Part shown: one piece after another, positions 33,572 to 44,533 of the stretch | Numbering within the stretch: position 1 is the stretch's first letter | How the letters are laid out: each line of letters opens with the position of its first letter | NCBI GenBank assembly: GCA_023336205.1 | Contig: JALQCR010000031.1 | Location: 25,001-76,414 of the forward strand | Reading direction: 5' to 3' | From: Pseudanabaena sp. Salubria-1 | GTDB taxonomy: Bacteria > Cyanobacteriota > Cyanobacteriia > Pseudanabaenales > Pseudanabaenaceae | DNA length: 51,414 nt | The notes under the pieces: model-generated | What the model was told of the DNA's origin: nothing | The model's database searches: none | The model's input: the letters and a program-made list of their open reading frames with translations, nothing else | Made by a program: the position numbers and the translations under genes

Positions 33572-34591
33572 CGCTCATATGGGGAAGTAGGTGAAATGGC
33601 AAAATAGGAGGAAGTCATTTTCATAAATCGATAGAGATGCCATGATCAAATTTCCCCTGACCGAATTGTTAGATGAACAAGCGTGCTATGAATGGTTATT
33701 AAAGATCCTGCATCCAAAGGGTTTGCATTGTCCAAGTGGACACGCAATACCAGCAGGACAAGCGCCACACGATCGCCAACGTACACCAATCGTCAAATAT
33801 AAGTGTCGGGAATGTGGGAAAGTGTTTCACATTTTTACAGGAACAGACTTATCAGGAAGCCATTACACCTGTGGTCAGATCGTGCTGATATTGCGTGGAT
33901 TCTTACAAGGACAAACGACCCAACACATAGCCGAGGAACTAGGACTCGACTATGGGACATTATTGTCTTGGCGGCATCGCATCCAACGTCGAGGATTTGC
34001 CCATTTGATTAATGGTAATCTGCCCGATGCTGAAGCCGAGATGGACGAGATGTTTCAGAATGCAGGAGAAAAGGGAGCAAAAAAAAAGATCCAATAGCAG
34101 ACCCACCAAGACAACGCGGGAATCAACGCAAAGGCAAGGGAACCATGGCAAATGACCGTCCACCCATTGTCGGTACTGTTGGGCGCAACAGTGGTCAGAT
34201 CCGCATGAAGGTCTGTGACAATACTCAACAAATCACGATTCAACCGCAGGTAGAGGTAACGACCTTACCGACCACGACAGTCTATACCGATGAATCCGAT
34301 GCTTATAATCGCATACCTGCTTCTGGTCGTGAGCGTCAAACCGTTTGTCACTCTCAGCGCGAGTATGCCCGCGATGAAGATCAAGATGGTTTTTGTGAGG
34401 TTCATTGCAATACTATGGAGGGCATTTGGGTTGGTTTACGCAATTTTCTGCGTCCCTTTCGAGGTATTCACAAGAAGTATTTGTATCTGTATGTAGCCAT
34501 GTTCGAGTGGGCTTACAATCTACGTTGGATTGATTTTGACTTCCTGCGTCGTCTTCTTTTTCCTCCTTCCACCTATTTACCTACATGAGCG
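33572..34591 (+). mobile_element. IS1595-family insertion sequence (1020 bp)
   Basis: Inverted ends CGCTCATATGGGGAAGTAGG (left) and, complemented, CGCTCATGTAGGTAAATAGG (right). 8-bp duplication GATAGTTT at 33564-33571 and 34592-34599, as expected for IS1595. Confidence 0.92.
33642..34588 (+). pseudogene. IS1595 transposase in two frames (33642-34097 and 34145-34588)
   Basis: The first frame has the N-terminal zinc ribbon (LHCPSGHAIPAGQ ... YKCRECGKVFHIFTGT) and the start of the DDE core (DAEAEMDEMFQNAGEKG). It meets a stop after an A9 run at 34079-34087. A -1 shift reads DPIADPPRQRGNQRKGKG, which is normal IS1595 sequence, and continues through NDRPPIVGTVGR and TVYTDESDAYNRI to EVHCNTMEGIWVGLRNFLRP. 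Joined, it has the family's usual length. Either the A9 run is a slippage site, or this copy is mutated. Confidence 0.85.
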
Positions 34592-34599
34592 GATAGTTT

Positions 34600-37500
34600 A
34601 TGGATATGCGATCGCCCTAGGCATTACTTTCTTGGGGTCTTCTGTAGGCTTGCTAGTAGGAAATAATTATCACCAAGACGCGCTTCAGAAAATGCTGGGG
34701 GCTGCTGAAGATCGCAAGTTTATAAACACTCTCCAAGTCGATATTTTATATAATCGCCCTGCTAAACAACTATCACCTTACTTAGCCGATCCCGATGGCT
34801 TTAAGCGAGAGAGTAGCAAATTACTCGATCGCATTCAGAAAACTGTAACTGCATTAGAGAAATATAACTTAACTGTTAAGGGCTCAGATATCGAGGGGCT
34901 AAAACCCTTGCTAGCCGAATATGAAAAAGTAATAAAAAAATTTCAGCAAGAAGCAAAACTAGAGATTGAGCAATTAACCCCACTTACCGAATCTCCAAAG
35001 ACTCTAACTGCCGCAGAATTAAGGTTAGTTAAATTTGTCAAAAACAAGGATTTTGTCAAGTTTATTGAGTTTCCCGATCGCCTATTACCATTTGCTCAAC
35101 TTGCTGATTTACAAACCACAAAAGCTGAGTCAGAACTAGCCTACTCGAAGACAATTCGCAATAGCATAGTTGCTGGAAGTATACTCTTTTCGGCAGTGAT
35201 CTCCGTGTTATTTGCGATTTATACTAGCCGTGTGATCGCGCGAGAACAAGCGGCAATCAACCAACAATTGCGAGATCAACTAACTGAACGAGAGCAAGCT
35301 GAACGACAACTACGTGAAAGTGAACAGCGCTATGTCAACTTAAATGCCGTAGCTCCTGTCGGAATATTTCGCACTGATGCTGAGGGCAACGGTATATATA
35401 TTAACCAACGTTGCTGTGAGATGCTTGGCTTGCCACCAGAAGGAACTACTGGAACATCTTGGCAGCAAGCATTACACCCCGAAGATCGTGAGTACGTTAT
35501 TGCCGAGCAAATTCGCACCCGCCGCGAAAATATACCATTTAAATTAGAGTATCGAATTCTGAGACCTGATGGTTCCGTAATTTGGGTATTGGGAAACGCT
35601 GTCGTCGAGCAAGATATCAACGGGCAAATCATCGGCTATGTGGGGACAATCACAGACATTAGCGATCGCAAGCACTCGGAAGAAGCCTTACAAAAAAGTG
35701 AAACCCATTTCAGAGCCTTAATTAGTGCAATGCCTGACATAATTTTTCGGATGAACCAAGAAGGTGTTTATGTGGAATTTCTTGCTTCTCCAAATTTTAA
35801 CGTTGTGGGTAATCTCTCAGAAATTGTGGGAACCAATATATTGGATATTTTGCCGCCCCAAGCATCACAACAACGAATTAAATCGGTTCAACAGGTACTT
35901 CAAACTGGTTCTATCCAAGTATACGAGCAAGAGCTTGAGATTGATGGCATACCCCAAATCGAAGAAGTCCGACTTGTGCCTTATAGCGAAACTGAAGTCT
36001 TAGGATTGGTGCGAAATATCAGCGATCGCAAACAAGCCGAACTTGCTTTAGCAAAGAGCGAAGCCCAGAGTCGTGCCATATTATCAGCAATTCCTGATTT
36101 GATGTTTCGGGTAGGGACTGATGGCGTTTATCGCGAAGTCATTACTCAGTTTCAAGATTTCGCGCTCTTTCCACTAGAGTTCAATCTTGTTGGGCAGTCA
36201 ATGACCGAGATTTTACCCACAGAGCTAGCCGATCGCCAATTTCATTATTTGCGTAGAGCGATCGAGACTGGCAAGTTACAAATCTACGAGCAAAATATCC
36301 ATATAGGAGATAGCTTTCAAGATGAAGAAGTGAGAGTGATTAAGAGTGGTGAAGATGAAGCTTTGTTTATGATTCGAGACATTAGCGATCGCAAGCAATC
36401 TGAACTCGCTCTACAAAATCTCATTGCAGGGACAGCCGCAACCACTGGACAAGACTTCTTCCCTGCACTGGTAACTCATATTGCCAAGGCTCTCAATACT
36501 TCTTACTCTCTAGTTACTGAACTGGTTGATGGTGAGTTAAACTCCCTAGCTTTTTGGGCAAATGGAGAACTTCAACCAGCTTTTTCTTTTAATATTGCAA
36601 ACACCCCCTGCGAAAAGGCATTACAGCAGGGAACATTTTATTGTGATAGCTTTGTTCAGCAGATGGTTCCTCAACATCGAGATCTAGTTGACATGCAGGC
36701 ATACAGCTATCTTGGTATTTCCTTAAAAGATATTAATGGTCAGGCGATCGGGAATCTTTGTATTTTAGATGAAAAGACAATTCAAAATCCGCAACGAGCA
36801 GAACAAGTCCTAAAGGTATTCGCCGCCCGTGCTACTGCTGAGTTGGAACGTCAACGGACTAACAACATGCTAGTACAACTCAATCAACAGCTAGAATCAA
36901 AGGTGCAAAAACGCACTGTGGAACTTCAAAAACTATCAGAGCGCCTCGCTTTGTCACTTAGATCTGGAGCGATCGGATGTTGGGAATGGAATATTGCAGA
37001 GCAGAAATTGTTTTGGGATGAGCGAATGTATGAACTGTATGGAGTCACACAGGACACTGATTTTCAACTCAACCATGAATCTTGGGCAGCCATGCTCCAT
37101 CCTGACGACCTCGTAGCTACTAGAGAAATGGGAGAGCGAACTCTCTTAGGAGAAATAGACATGGACACTGAATTTCGGATCTTCCATCGCGATCGCAGTA
37201 TCCACTTTATAAAAAACTATGGAACTTTGGTGCGAGATGCGAAAGGGCATCCCCAGAGATTGATTGGTATTAATTTTGATATTAGCGATCGCAAACAAGC
37301 CGAGGCGAAACTACAACACACAAATCAAGAGCTAATCCGCGCGACCAAACTCAAGGACGAGTTTTTGGCTAACATGAGTCACGAGCTCCGTACTCCTCTC
37401 AACGCTATTCTCGGCATGACTGAGGCTTTGCAAGAGCAAATTTATGGCGACATCAACGATCGCCAAATTCAAGCCTTACAAACTGTAGAAAAAAGTGGAA

Positions 37501-38371
37501 ACCATTTACTTGAATTAATCAATGACATTCTCAACCTCGCAAAAATTGAGGCAGGACAAGTTGAACTAAATTATTCATTGGCATCAATCAGTAGTCTCTG
37601 CGAATCCAGTCTGAACTTTATTAAGCAACAAGCAATGAAGAAACAGATTCAGCTCGATATGCATCTGCAACCAAATCTCCCTGAGATGCAGTTAGATGAG
37701 CGGCGGATCAAACAGGTATTAATTAATATTCTCAATAATGCCGTTAAATTCACCGCCAATGGAGGACACATTAAACTAGAAGCCACTAAGCTTTCTCATG
37801 TCTCTGAGCATACTCAAGAGCATACCCAAGACTATTTACAAATATCGATAACCGATACAGGCATCGACATCTCACCAGAAAATATCCAGAAGCTATTCAA
37901 ACCCTTTATCCAAATAGATAGCGCTTTAAATCGAAAATACGAAGGAACAGGCTTAGGCTTAGCATTGGCAAAACAAATCATCGAGCTTCATGGGGGCACA
38001 ATCGGAATAACCAGTGAAATAGGTGTCGGCAGTTGCTTCACCATAGAGTTGCCGATCAACCACATCGAACCTCCCCCTCCACCAGAACCAGCTTCTGATC
38101 TTGAGCAATATTTAGTAGAACCGAAACAGCTATCGGTATCTACAACACCACTAATTTTGTTAGCAGAAGATAATGAAGCTAATATCAGTACAGTAAAGAG
38201 CTATCTTGAAGCCAAAGCATATCGACTTCTCATCGCAATGAATGGGCAAGAGGCAATCGACCTAGCCAAGAGTGCTCAACCAGATCTAATTTTAATGGAT
38301 ATCCAAATGCCCGTCATAGACGGATTAGAAGCGATCAAGCAAATTCGCCTCGATCCAAACTTGGTTAACTG
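34600..38371 (+). pseudogene. HK1, multi-PAS/GAF hybrid sensor histidine kinase, main part
   Basis: Joined with its 5' tip and 3' end the protein is 1311 aa. Order: membrane span (IALGITFLGSSVGLLVG), a periplasmic helical sensor of about 170 residues, second span (IVAGSILFSAVISVLFAIYT), PAS (YVNLNAVAPVGIFRTDAEGN), two PAS of the YEQ...EEVR type (SAMPDIIFRM, SAIPDLMFRV), GAF (AATTGQDFFPALVTHIAKAL), PAS (AIGCWEWNIAEQKLFWDERM), HisKA with phosphorylated H936 (ANMSHELRTPLNAILGM), HATPase (INILNNAVKF, KYEGTGLGLALAKQIIELHGG), and a C-terminal receiver with D1242 (LILMDIQMPVIDGLEA). Such proteins autophosphorylate on His and pass phosphate to their own receiver. The frame is cut in the receiver by the TTAA-targeting IS at 38369. 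Most of the ORF could still be read, but without its N-terminal start. Confidence 0.9.
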
Positions 38372-39626
38372 AGATCTTGCACCATTCAAGAAAAGGGGTT
38401 GCAGAAAGAGCAGAAATGTGAAAAAAAGGGCGTAGTAGTAAATTAAATAACGAGCATGGAAAGCATCGTTAAGCACGCCCAAGGGCTAGTGTATAGTCTT
38501 CTGTGTTTGATGCCAAGTGTGTATCAAACAGCAAGTCTCAATGCAATACTAGGACTATTTCTCGAAGCACAAAGGCATCCTTATCCAGAACATACACAGA
38601 TAAAATCAGCGAGTGCACTCAGCCGATTTCTCAATCACTATAACTGGTCAACGAGAGCAGTAATTCGGTCAACACGGCAGGCTATTTTGGGACAAATCGC
38701 CAAGCATCGCCCATCGAAACAAGTGCCATTAAAGATACTGATAGACTTGACTACCCTAGAAAAAAGCGGCAAGTTTTTACATTTGAGCAATCCCACCCAA
38801 AACGAACCAGACCCATGGGTGAGAATACTAAACGGAAAGCGAGGACTACATCTGGTTGTACTGTATCTGGTCTATGGAGAGTGGCGCGTACCATGGAGTT
38901 TTAGAGTATGGCGCGGCAAAGGATACCCCAGTCCCTCTGACTTAGCTTGTAAGTTATTGGGGACAGTACCCAAGCAACTAACCCAAGGCAAGACTGTGAT
39001 TGTCCTTGCTGATACTGAGTTTAGTACGGTGAAGTTTTTCAATACTGTCCGCGCCAAGACTTGGCGCATCGTTGTCGGTGTACGCAACAATCGTAAACTT
39101 CAAGATGGCCGTACAGTCAAACAACTTTATCGTCATGGCAAACGTGGACAACAAATTTTGCTAGAAGGGCTAACTCAGCCTTTGACGATCTCTTGGTTTT
39201 GGCTCAAAAGAGCTGATAGTAAACGGGAGTTACGCTTTGTTGTCTCTTCTCATCCTTATTCTGGTGCTTATCTGGTGATGTTAGGTCGTAAGCGTTGGGC
39301 GATTGAGGGATTCTTCAAAACCATCAAACATCGCTTTGGTTTGCATTGTTTTGGGCAATCTACAAAACTTGGTGTTTATCGTTGGCTTATCCTCTCTCTG
39401 CTTGCTTATCTTTTGGCCCATTGGATTGATCAATGGTCGAGTCCTCCTGTCTTGGACTGGAAAGCTACCTGTGATTTGACACTTTCCGTTTTATTTCCTT
39501 CTGTCCTTTGGTTGAAACTTCTTAGGTATCTCCAAATTAGTGCCGATATTGCTGCTCGTCATGGGTTTGAAATTATTCTCAAACCCATTCCTACTTAACT
39601 CTTTCAGGAATGGTGCAAGATCTCAG
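38369..39626 (+). mobile_element. TTAA-targeting IS (IS701/IS4-like), copy 1 (1258 bp)
   Basis: Ends CTGAGATCTTGCACCATTC (left) and its exact complement GAATGGTGCAAGATCTCAG (right). Target duplication TTAA at 38365-38368 and 39627-39630. Same length as copy 2 and identical over the transposase. Inserted in the receiver domain of HK1. Confidence 0.94.
38456..39598 (+). CDS. DDE transposase of the TTAA-targeting IS, copy 1
   Basis: 380 residues; catalytic candidates are ILIDLTTLEKSGKF, IVLADTEFSTVKFF and KRWAIEGFFKTIKHRFGLHC. The YREK-like spacing is of the IS4/IS701 superfamily. IS701 elements (first found in a cyanobacterium) duplicate YTAR, with which TTAA agrees, so IS701 is my first guess for the family. 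Intact. Confidence 0.88.
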   Translation: MESIVKHAQGLVYSLLCLMPSVYQTASLNAILGLFLEAQRHPYPEHTQIKSASALSRFLNHYNWSTRAVIRSTRQAILGQIAKHRPSKQVPLKILIDLTTLEKSGKFLHLSNPTQNEPDPWVRILNGKRGLHLVVLYLVYGEWRVPWSFRVWRGKGYPSPSDLACKLLGTVPKQLTQGKTVIVLADTEFSTVKFFNTVRAKTWRIVVGVRNNRKLQDGRTVKQLYRHGKRGQQILLEGLTQPLTISWFWLKRADSKRELRFVVSSHPYSGAYLVMLGRKRWAIEGFFKTIKHRFGLHCFGQSTKLGVYRWLILSLLAYLLAHWIDQWSSPPVLDWKATCDLTLSVLFPSVLWLKLLRYLQISADIAARHGFEIILKPIPT

Positions 39627-39630
39627 TTAA

Positions 39631-39772
39631 TATTCCTATTATTGCGCTGACGGCTTTGGCGATGGAAAGCGATCGCCAAAGTTGCATGGCTGCTGGGGCG
39701 GATGAATATATTACTAAGCCAATCAAGCTAAAAGCTCTATCTCAGATGATTCAGTCCTATACAGATTCATAA
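39631..39772 (+). pseudogene. HK1, 3' end (receiver domain tail)
   Basis: Reads IPIIALTALAMESDRQSCMA AGADEYITKPIKLKALSQMI in the HK1 frame after the second TTAA, then stops at 39770-39772. KPI is the conserved receiver lysine region. Fifteen bases separate this stop from the HK2 ATG, so HK1 and HK2 were co-transcribed. Confidence 0.88.
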
Positions 39773-39787
39773 AAAGATTTAAGCCTT

Positions 39788-41083
39788 ATGACATCTACCC
39801 CTGACTCAAAAGATCATGTATCGGCGATCGCGGACAATCCTCCAGTGGTTGCGTCAGATCAGACTTCTTTACCATTAAGCGATCGTACACAAGCCGACAA
39901 TCTGCTTCTAACTCTTGTGGAGTCAACAGCTTCTGTCACGGGCGAAGATTTTTTCCCAGCATTTGTGAAACATCTCGCCACAACTCTGGGCTGTGCCCAT
40001 GCCATGATCACGGAATTAAATGATGGACAATTTCAAACCCGTGCCTTTTGGTCAAGAAATCTGCTTCAGCCAAATTTGAGTTATGACATAAAAAACACTC
40101 CCTGTGAAATAGTTTTAGCAGACGGAATCTATGCTCAATCAGCCGATTTGCAAAAAACCTTTCCTAATAATTCTAATCTGATTATTTTGAATGCCGATAG
40201 TTTTCTGGGAGTCGCTCTGACTAATTCTAGTAAGCAAACCATTGGGTTAATCAGTATCATGGATGTCGTGCCCATGCCAGAAATAGATAAATTACAGCCA
40301 ATTATCCAGATCTTTGCGACGCGAGTTGCGGCTGAGTTAGAAAGAGAACAGACAACCCTTGCGCTAAAGCAGTTAAATCAAGAATTAGAACTACGAGTAG
40401 AAGAACGCACAGCCTCTCTAAAAACTAGTGAAGAGCGTTGGCAACTGGCTCTCAAAGGAGCAAACGATGGGATTTGGGATTTCGATATAGCGACAAATAA
40501 GGTTTTTTATTCTAGCCGATGGAAGCAGATGCGAGGCTTTGCTGACGATGAAATTAGCGATAGCTTGGAAGAATGCTCAAGCCGCATCCATCCTGATGAT
40601 TACGATCGCGTTTTAGCTACTGCTAATAACCACTTAGCTGGGAAAACTGAATTCGTGGAGATGGAATATAGAGCCCTCTGCAAAGATGGTTCCTATATAT
40701 GGGTGCTTGAGCGTGGACAAGCTATACGTAATGAATTAGGACAGCCTATTCGTGTTATTGGTTCCGATACTGATATCACCAAAAACAAACTAATTGAATC
40801 TAAATTAATCAAGAGCGAAGCTCAATTTCGCTGTTTGGTAGAAGGAGGGCTCGACTTGATTTGGTCAAGCAATCAAGATGGATTGTTTACCTACCTCTCA
40901 CCGCAATTCAAGGCTCTTTTTGGTTGGGATTCTAGTGAATGGATTGGCAAGTCATATACCGACCTTGTACATCCAGACGATCTCCTACGAGTTAAAACTC
41001 TTGAGTTTATGGTAAATGTGGAATCTGGCAAACAATCTTGGGTAGTCCTAAAAAGGAAAGGATGTAGGAAAATATCCAGATAG
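39788..41083 (+). pseudogene. HK2, GAF-PAS hybrid sensor histidine kinase, segment 1
   Basis: First of four segments of a gene that rejoins to 1133 aa. After a 35-residue polar start comes a GAF domain (TASVTGEDFFPAFVKHLATTL ... IFATRVAAELEREQTTL), a coiled coil (LNQELELRVEERTASL), a PAS (ALKGANDGIWDFDIATNKVF) with a PAC end (VIGSDTDITKNKLIESKL), and the start of a second PAS (GGLDLIWSSNQDGLFTYLSP). No membrane span, so cytoplasmic. The IS1 element enters at 41041 within the second PAS. ORF read-through into the IS ends at 41083. Confidence 0.88.
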
Positions 41084-41858
41084 TTGATACAAAGTAAAGT
41101 AATGTCAGAAGCAAGGCCATCCTGTCCATCCTGCCAGTCCGTATCCGTTGTAAAAAACGGCAGTACACGACATGGAAAACAAAATTATAAATGTCGGGAC
41201 TGTGGTCGTCAATTTGTAGAAAATCCACAGTGGCAGAGAGTTTCAGAGCGTACCCAAGACACTTATGACCTTCTTGAGAAACTACTACTAGAAAAAATCC
41301 CACTAGCTGGAATTGCCAGAGTCCTCAAGGTCTCAGAGAGATGGTTGCAAAGTTACGTCAATCATAAATATGAAAACGTTCCTCAGCAGGTGGAGGTAGA
41401 ACCAAAACCAAAACGCCGTTTGACCATACAGATGGATGAATTGTGGTCTTTTGTGGACGACAAAGGCAATAAACAGTGGGTATGGCTTGCCATTGATGCC
41501 GAGACTCGTGAAATTGTCGGTTGTTATATAGGCGATCGCACTGGTGAATCAGCTCAGAAGTTATGGGAATCGTTGCCTAGCGTCTATCGCCAATGTGCGG
41601 TTATTTATACTGACTTCTATTCGTCTTATCCAGTTGTCCTGCACAGCAAACGTCATAGGGCTGTCGGGAAAGAAACGGGAAAGACCAACTATATTGAGAG
41701 ATTCAACTGTACGTTACGTCAACGAGTATCAAGACTAGTTAGAAAGACCTTATCTTTTTCTAAGAAATTGGAAAATCACATTGGAGCCATTTGGAATTTT
41801 ATTCATCATTACAACGATTCTTTACCTCCGTGTGCGTCCTTTCCTTTTTAGGACTACC
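41041..41858 (+). mobile_element. IS1-family insertion sequence (818 bp)
   Basis: Inverted ends GGTAGTCCTAAAAAGGAAAG on both sides. 8-bp duplication CAATCTTG at 41033-41040 and 41859-41866. Removal restores GKQSCHPEFRHRHRDGHYVW in the HK2 frame. Confidence 0.94.
41102..41851 (+). CDS. IS1-family transposase (single ORF)
   Basis: 249 residues from ATG 41102. N-terminal zinc ribbon (CPSCQSVSVVKNGSTRHGKQNYKCRDCG, shortened here to its Cys pattern CxxC...CxxC), HTH (GIARVLKVSERWLQSYV), and DDE core QMDELWSFVD, IYTDFYSSYP and NYIERFNCTLRQRVSRLVRK. Cyanobacterial IS1 relatives often have an uninterrupted frame, as here, without the classical A6C frameshift. Confidence 0.9.
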   Translation: MSEARPSCPSCQSVSVVKNGSTRHGKQNYKCRDCGRQFVENPQWQRVSERTQDTYDLLEKLLLEKIPLAGIARVLKVSERWLQSYVNHKYENVPQQVEVEPKPKRRLTIQMDELWSFVDDKGNKQWVWLAIDAETREIVGCYIGDRTGESAQKLWESLPSVYRQCAVIYTDFYSSYPVVLHSKRHRAVGKETGKTNYIERFNCTLRQRVSRLVRKTLSFSKKLENHIGAIWNFIHHYNDSLPPCASFPF

Positions 41859-41866
41859 CAATCTTG

Positions 41867-41981
41867 TCATCCTGAGTTTCGGCATCGACACCGTGATGGT
41901 CATTATGTCTGGGTACGCGCCAATAGTACCCCGATTTTAAATCCTGAAGGAGTTGTGATCGGCAGCCAAGGAACTTTAACT
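41867..41981 (+). pseudogene. HK2, segment 2
   Basis: 38 codons of PAS/PAC sequence: RDGHYVWVRANSTPILNPEG and VVIGSQGTL, to the TTAA at 41976-41979 where the second TTAA-targeting IS enters. It lies between the IS1 and IS copy 2, in the frame of segments 1 and 3. Confidence 0.88.
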
Positions 41982-43237
41982 GAGATCTTGCACCATTCAA
42001 GAAAAGGGGTTGCAGAAAGAGCAGAAATGTGAAAAAAAGGGCGTAGTAGTAAATTAAATAACGAGCATGGAAAGCATCGTTAAGCACGCCCAAGGGCTAG
42101 TGTATAGTCTTCTGTGTTTGATGCCAAGTGTGTATCAAACAGCAAGTCTCAATGCAATACTAGGACTATTTCTCGAAGCACAAAGGCATCCTTATCCAGA
42201 ACATACACAGATAAAATCAGCGAGTGCACTCAGCCGATTTCTCAATCACTATAACTGGTCAACGAGAGCAGTAATTCGGTCAACACGGCAGGCTATTTTG
42301 GGACAAATCGCCAAGCATCGCCCATCGAAACAAGTGCCATTAAAGATACTGATAGACTTGACTACCCTAGAAAAAAGCGGCAAGTTTTTACATTTGAGCA
42401 ATCCCACCCAAAACGAACCAGACCCATGGGTGAGAATACTAAACGGAAAGCGAGGACTACATCTGGTTGTACTGTATCTGGTCTATGGAGAGTGGCGCGT
42501 ACCATGGAGTTTTAGAGTATGGCGCGGCAAAGGATACCCCAGTCCCTCTGACTTAGCTTGTAAGTTATTGGGGACAGTACCCAAGCAACTAACCCAAGGC
42601 AAGACTGTGATTGTCCTTGCTGATACTGAGTTTAGTACGGTGAAGTTTTTCAATACTGTCCGCGCCAAGACTTGGCGCATCGTTGTCGGTGTACGCAACA
42701 ATCGTAAACTTCAAGATGGCCGTACAGTCAAACAACTTTATCGTCATGGCAAACGTGGACAACAAATTTTGCTAGAAGGGCTAACTCAGCCTTTGACGAT
42801 CTCTTGGTTTTGGCTCAAAAGAGCTGATAGTAAACGGGAGTTACGCTTTGTTGTCTCTTCTCATCCTTATTCTGGTGCTTATCTGGTGATGTTAGGTCGT
42901 AAGCGTTGGGCGATTGAGGGATTCTTCAAAACCATCAAACATCGCTTTGGTTTGCATTGTTTTGGGCAATCTACAAAACTTGGTGTTTATCGTTGGCTTA
43001 TCCTCTCTCTGCTTGCTTATCTTTTGGCCCATTGGATTGATCAATGGTCGAGTCCTCCTGTCTTGGACTGGAAAGCTACCTGTGATTTGACACTTTCCGT
43101 TTTATTTCCTTCTGTCCTTTGGTTGAAACTTCTTAGGTATCTCCAAATTAGTGCCGATATTGCTGCTCGTCATGGGTTTGAAATTATTCTCAAACCCATT
43201 CCTACTTAACTCTTTCAGGAATGGTGCAAGATCTCAG
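41980..43237 (+). mobile_element. TTAA-targeting IS, copy 2 (1258 bp)
   Basis: Same ends, length and orientation as copy 1. TTAA at 41976-41979 and 43238-43241. Inserted in the PAC end of HK2 (GTLTDISDRK when rejoined). Confidence 0.94.
42067..43209 (+). CDS. DDE transposase of the TTAA-targeting IS, copy 2
   Basis: 380 residues identical in translation to copy 1, intact. See copy 1 for motifs. The identity points to very recent transposition. Confidence 0.88.
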   Translation: MESIVKHAQGLVYSLLCLMPSVYQTASLNAILGLFLEAQRHPYPEHTQIKSASALSRFLNHYNWSTRAVIRSTRQAILGQIAKHRPSKQVPLKILIDLTTLEKSGKFLHLSNPTQNEPDPWVRILNGKRGLHLVVLYLVYGEWRVPWSFRVWRGKGYPSPSDLACKLLGTVPKQLTQGKTVIVLADTEFSTVKFFNTVRAKTWRIVVGVRNNRKLQDGRTVKQLYRHGKRGQQILLEGLTQPLTISWFWLKRADSKRELRFVVSSHPYSGAYLVMLGRKRWAIEGFFKTIKHRFGLHCFGQSTKLGVYRWLILSLLAYLLAHWIDQWSSPPVLDWKATCDLTLSVLFPSVLWLKLLRYLQISADIAARHGFEIILKPIPT

Positions 43238-43241
43238 TTAA

Positions 43242-44508
43242 CCGACATTAGCGATCGCAAGCAGGCGGAATCAAGACTTCAAGCAAAAACTAAGCAGTTA
43301 GTCCAATCCAATACTAAACTGGCTCAATCCATCACCAATATCCAACGTAGTAACGCTTTACTAACCGTTCTTCAAGAAGCTTCCTTTGACGGCATTCTGG
43401 TGATTGACGAGCATCGCCGAGTCATCACCTACAATCAGCGTTTTTTAAATCAGTGGGATATTCCTCAAGCTCTAGTGCTATCAGCAAGCGATCGCCAACT
43501 CTTCGACATTGTTTTAGATCGCCTTGCCGATCCCCAAGAATTTTTGCAACAGGTCGAGTACTTGTATGACCATCCAAAGGAGATCAGTCATTCAGAGATC
43601 AGCCGCAAAGATGACAAAATATTTGATCTTTACTCCGCCCCAATCTATTGGTCTAATGACCGTTATGGTCGGGCTTGGTTTTTTCGCGACATAAGCGATC
43701 GCAAACGACTTGAACAAGAACAAACGCGCCTGATCTCTATTCTCGAAGCTTCGACTGACTACATCAGTATGGCAGATGCCAACGGCATGATTTTCTGGAA
43801 GAATATAGAATTAAAACGCCTATTCGGGATCAATCTCAACGATGATAAAAAGCAATATCAAATTTCGGACTGCCATCCTCAATGGGCTGCCGATATGGTT
43901 TTGCAAGAGGGTTTACCCCATGCGATCGCCATGGGTAGTTGGATTGGTGAAACAGCATTACTGAATGTCGAAGGACAAGAGATTCCCGTTTCCCAGCTGA
44001 TCCTTGCGCACAAATCTGCGCAAGGCGAAATAGAATTTTTCTCCTTCATCATGCGTGATATCCAAACTCGCAAAGAATATGAACAGAAACTAGAACTCAC
44101 CAACGCGGAGCTCCTCCGCGCCACCAGACTCAAAGATGAATTTCTGGCAAACATGAGCCATGAACTCCGCACTCCTCTCAATGCCATTCTCGGCATGACC
44201 GAAGCGCTTCAAGAACAAATCTTAGGGGACGTTAACGAGAAACAACTCAAAGCTTTAAAAACCGTTGAAAATAGCGGTATGCATCTACTCGCTCTGATCA
44301 ACGATATTCTCGATTTGGCAAAAATCGAATCGGGACAGCTCCAACTAAACTGCACACCGACAAATGTTGCCTTACTCTGTCAATCCAGTATCACATTTAT
44401 CCAAACCCAAGCTCTAAATAAACGCATCCAATTAGAGACGAAGATTGCTTCAGACTTGCCAGAGATCCGAGTAGATGAGCGACGTATCCGCCAAGTTTTG
44501 CTTAACTG
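43242..44508 (+). pseudogene. HK2, segment 3 (PAS, PAS, HisKA)
   Basis: Continues TDISDRKQAESRLQAKTKQL, then a PAS-like domain (RSNALLTVLQEASFDGILVIDEH ... APIYWSNDRYGRAWFFRDIS, closely related to one in HK3), a further PAS (ILEASTDYISMADANGMIFW), and HisKA with H762 (ANMSHELRTPLNAILGM). It stops at the N-box of the ATPase domain (RQVLLN) where IS copy 3 enters at 44506. Without the ATPase this segment cannot be an active kinase. Confidence 0.9.
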
Positions 44509-44533
44509 AGATCTTGCACCATTCCTGAAAGAG

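Noticed and set aside
33642..34097. A zinc-ribbon transcription factor
   Set aside because: The zinc ribbon belongs to the IS1595 transposase; exact terminal repeats and an 8-bp duplication bound it.
38276..38482. Short minus-strand frame beginning MGVLNDAFHARYLIYYY at the left ends of IS copies 1 and 2
   Set aside because: It is created by the 5' end of the IS and runs into different host sequence in each copy; it is not a gene.
38369..43237. Composite transposon formed by IS copies 1 and 2
   Set aside because: The DNA between them is the continuous end of HK1 and start of HK2, in frame with the flanking segments outside the ISs, and each IS has its own TTAA duplication. The two inserted separately.
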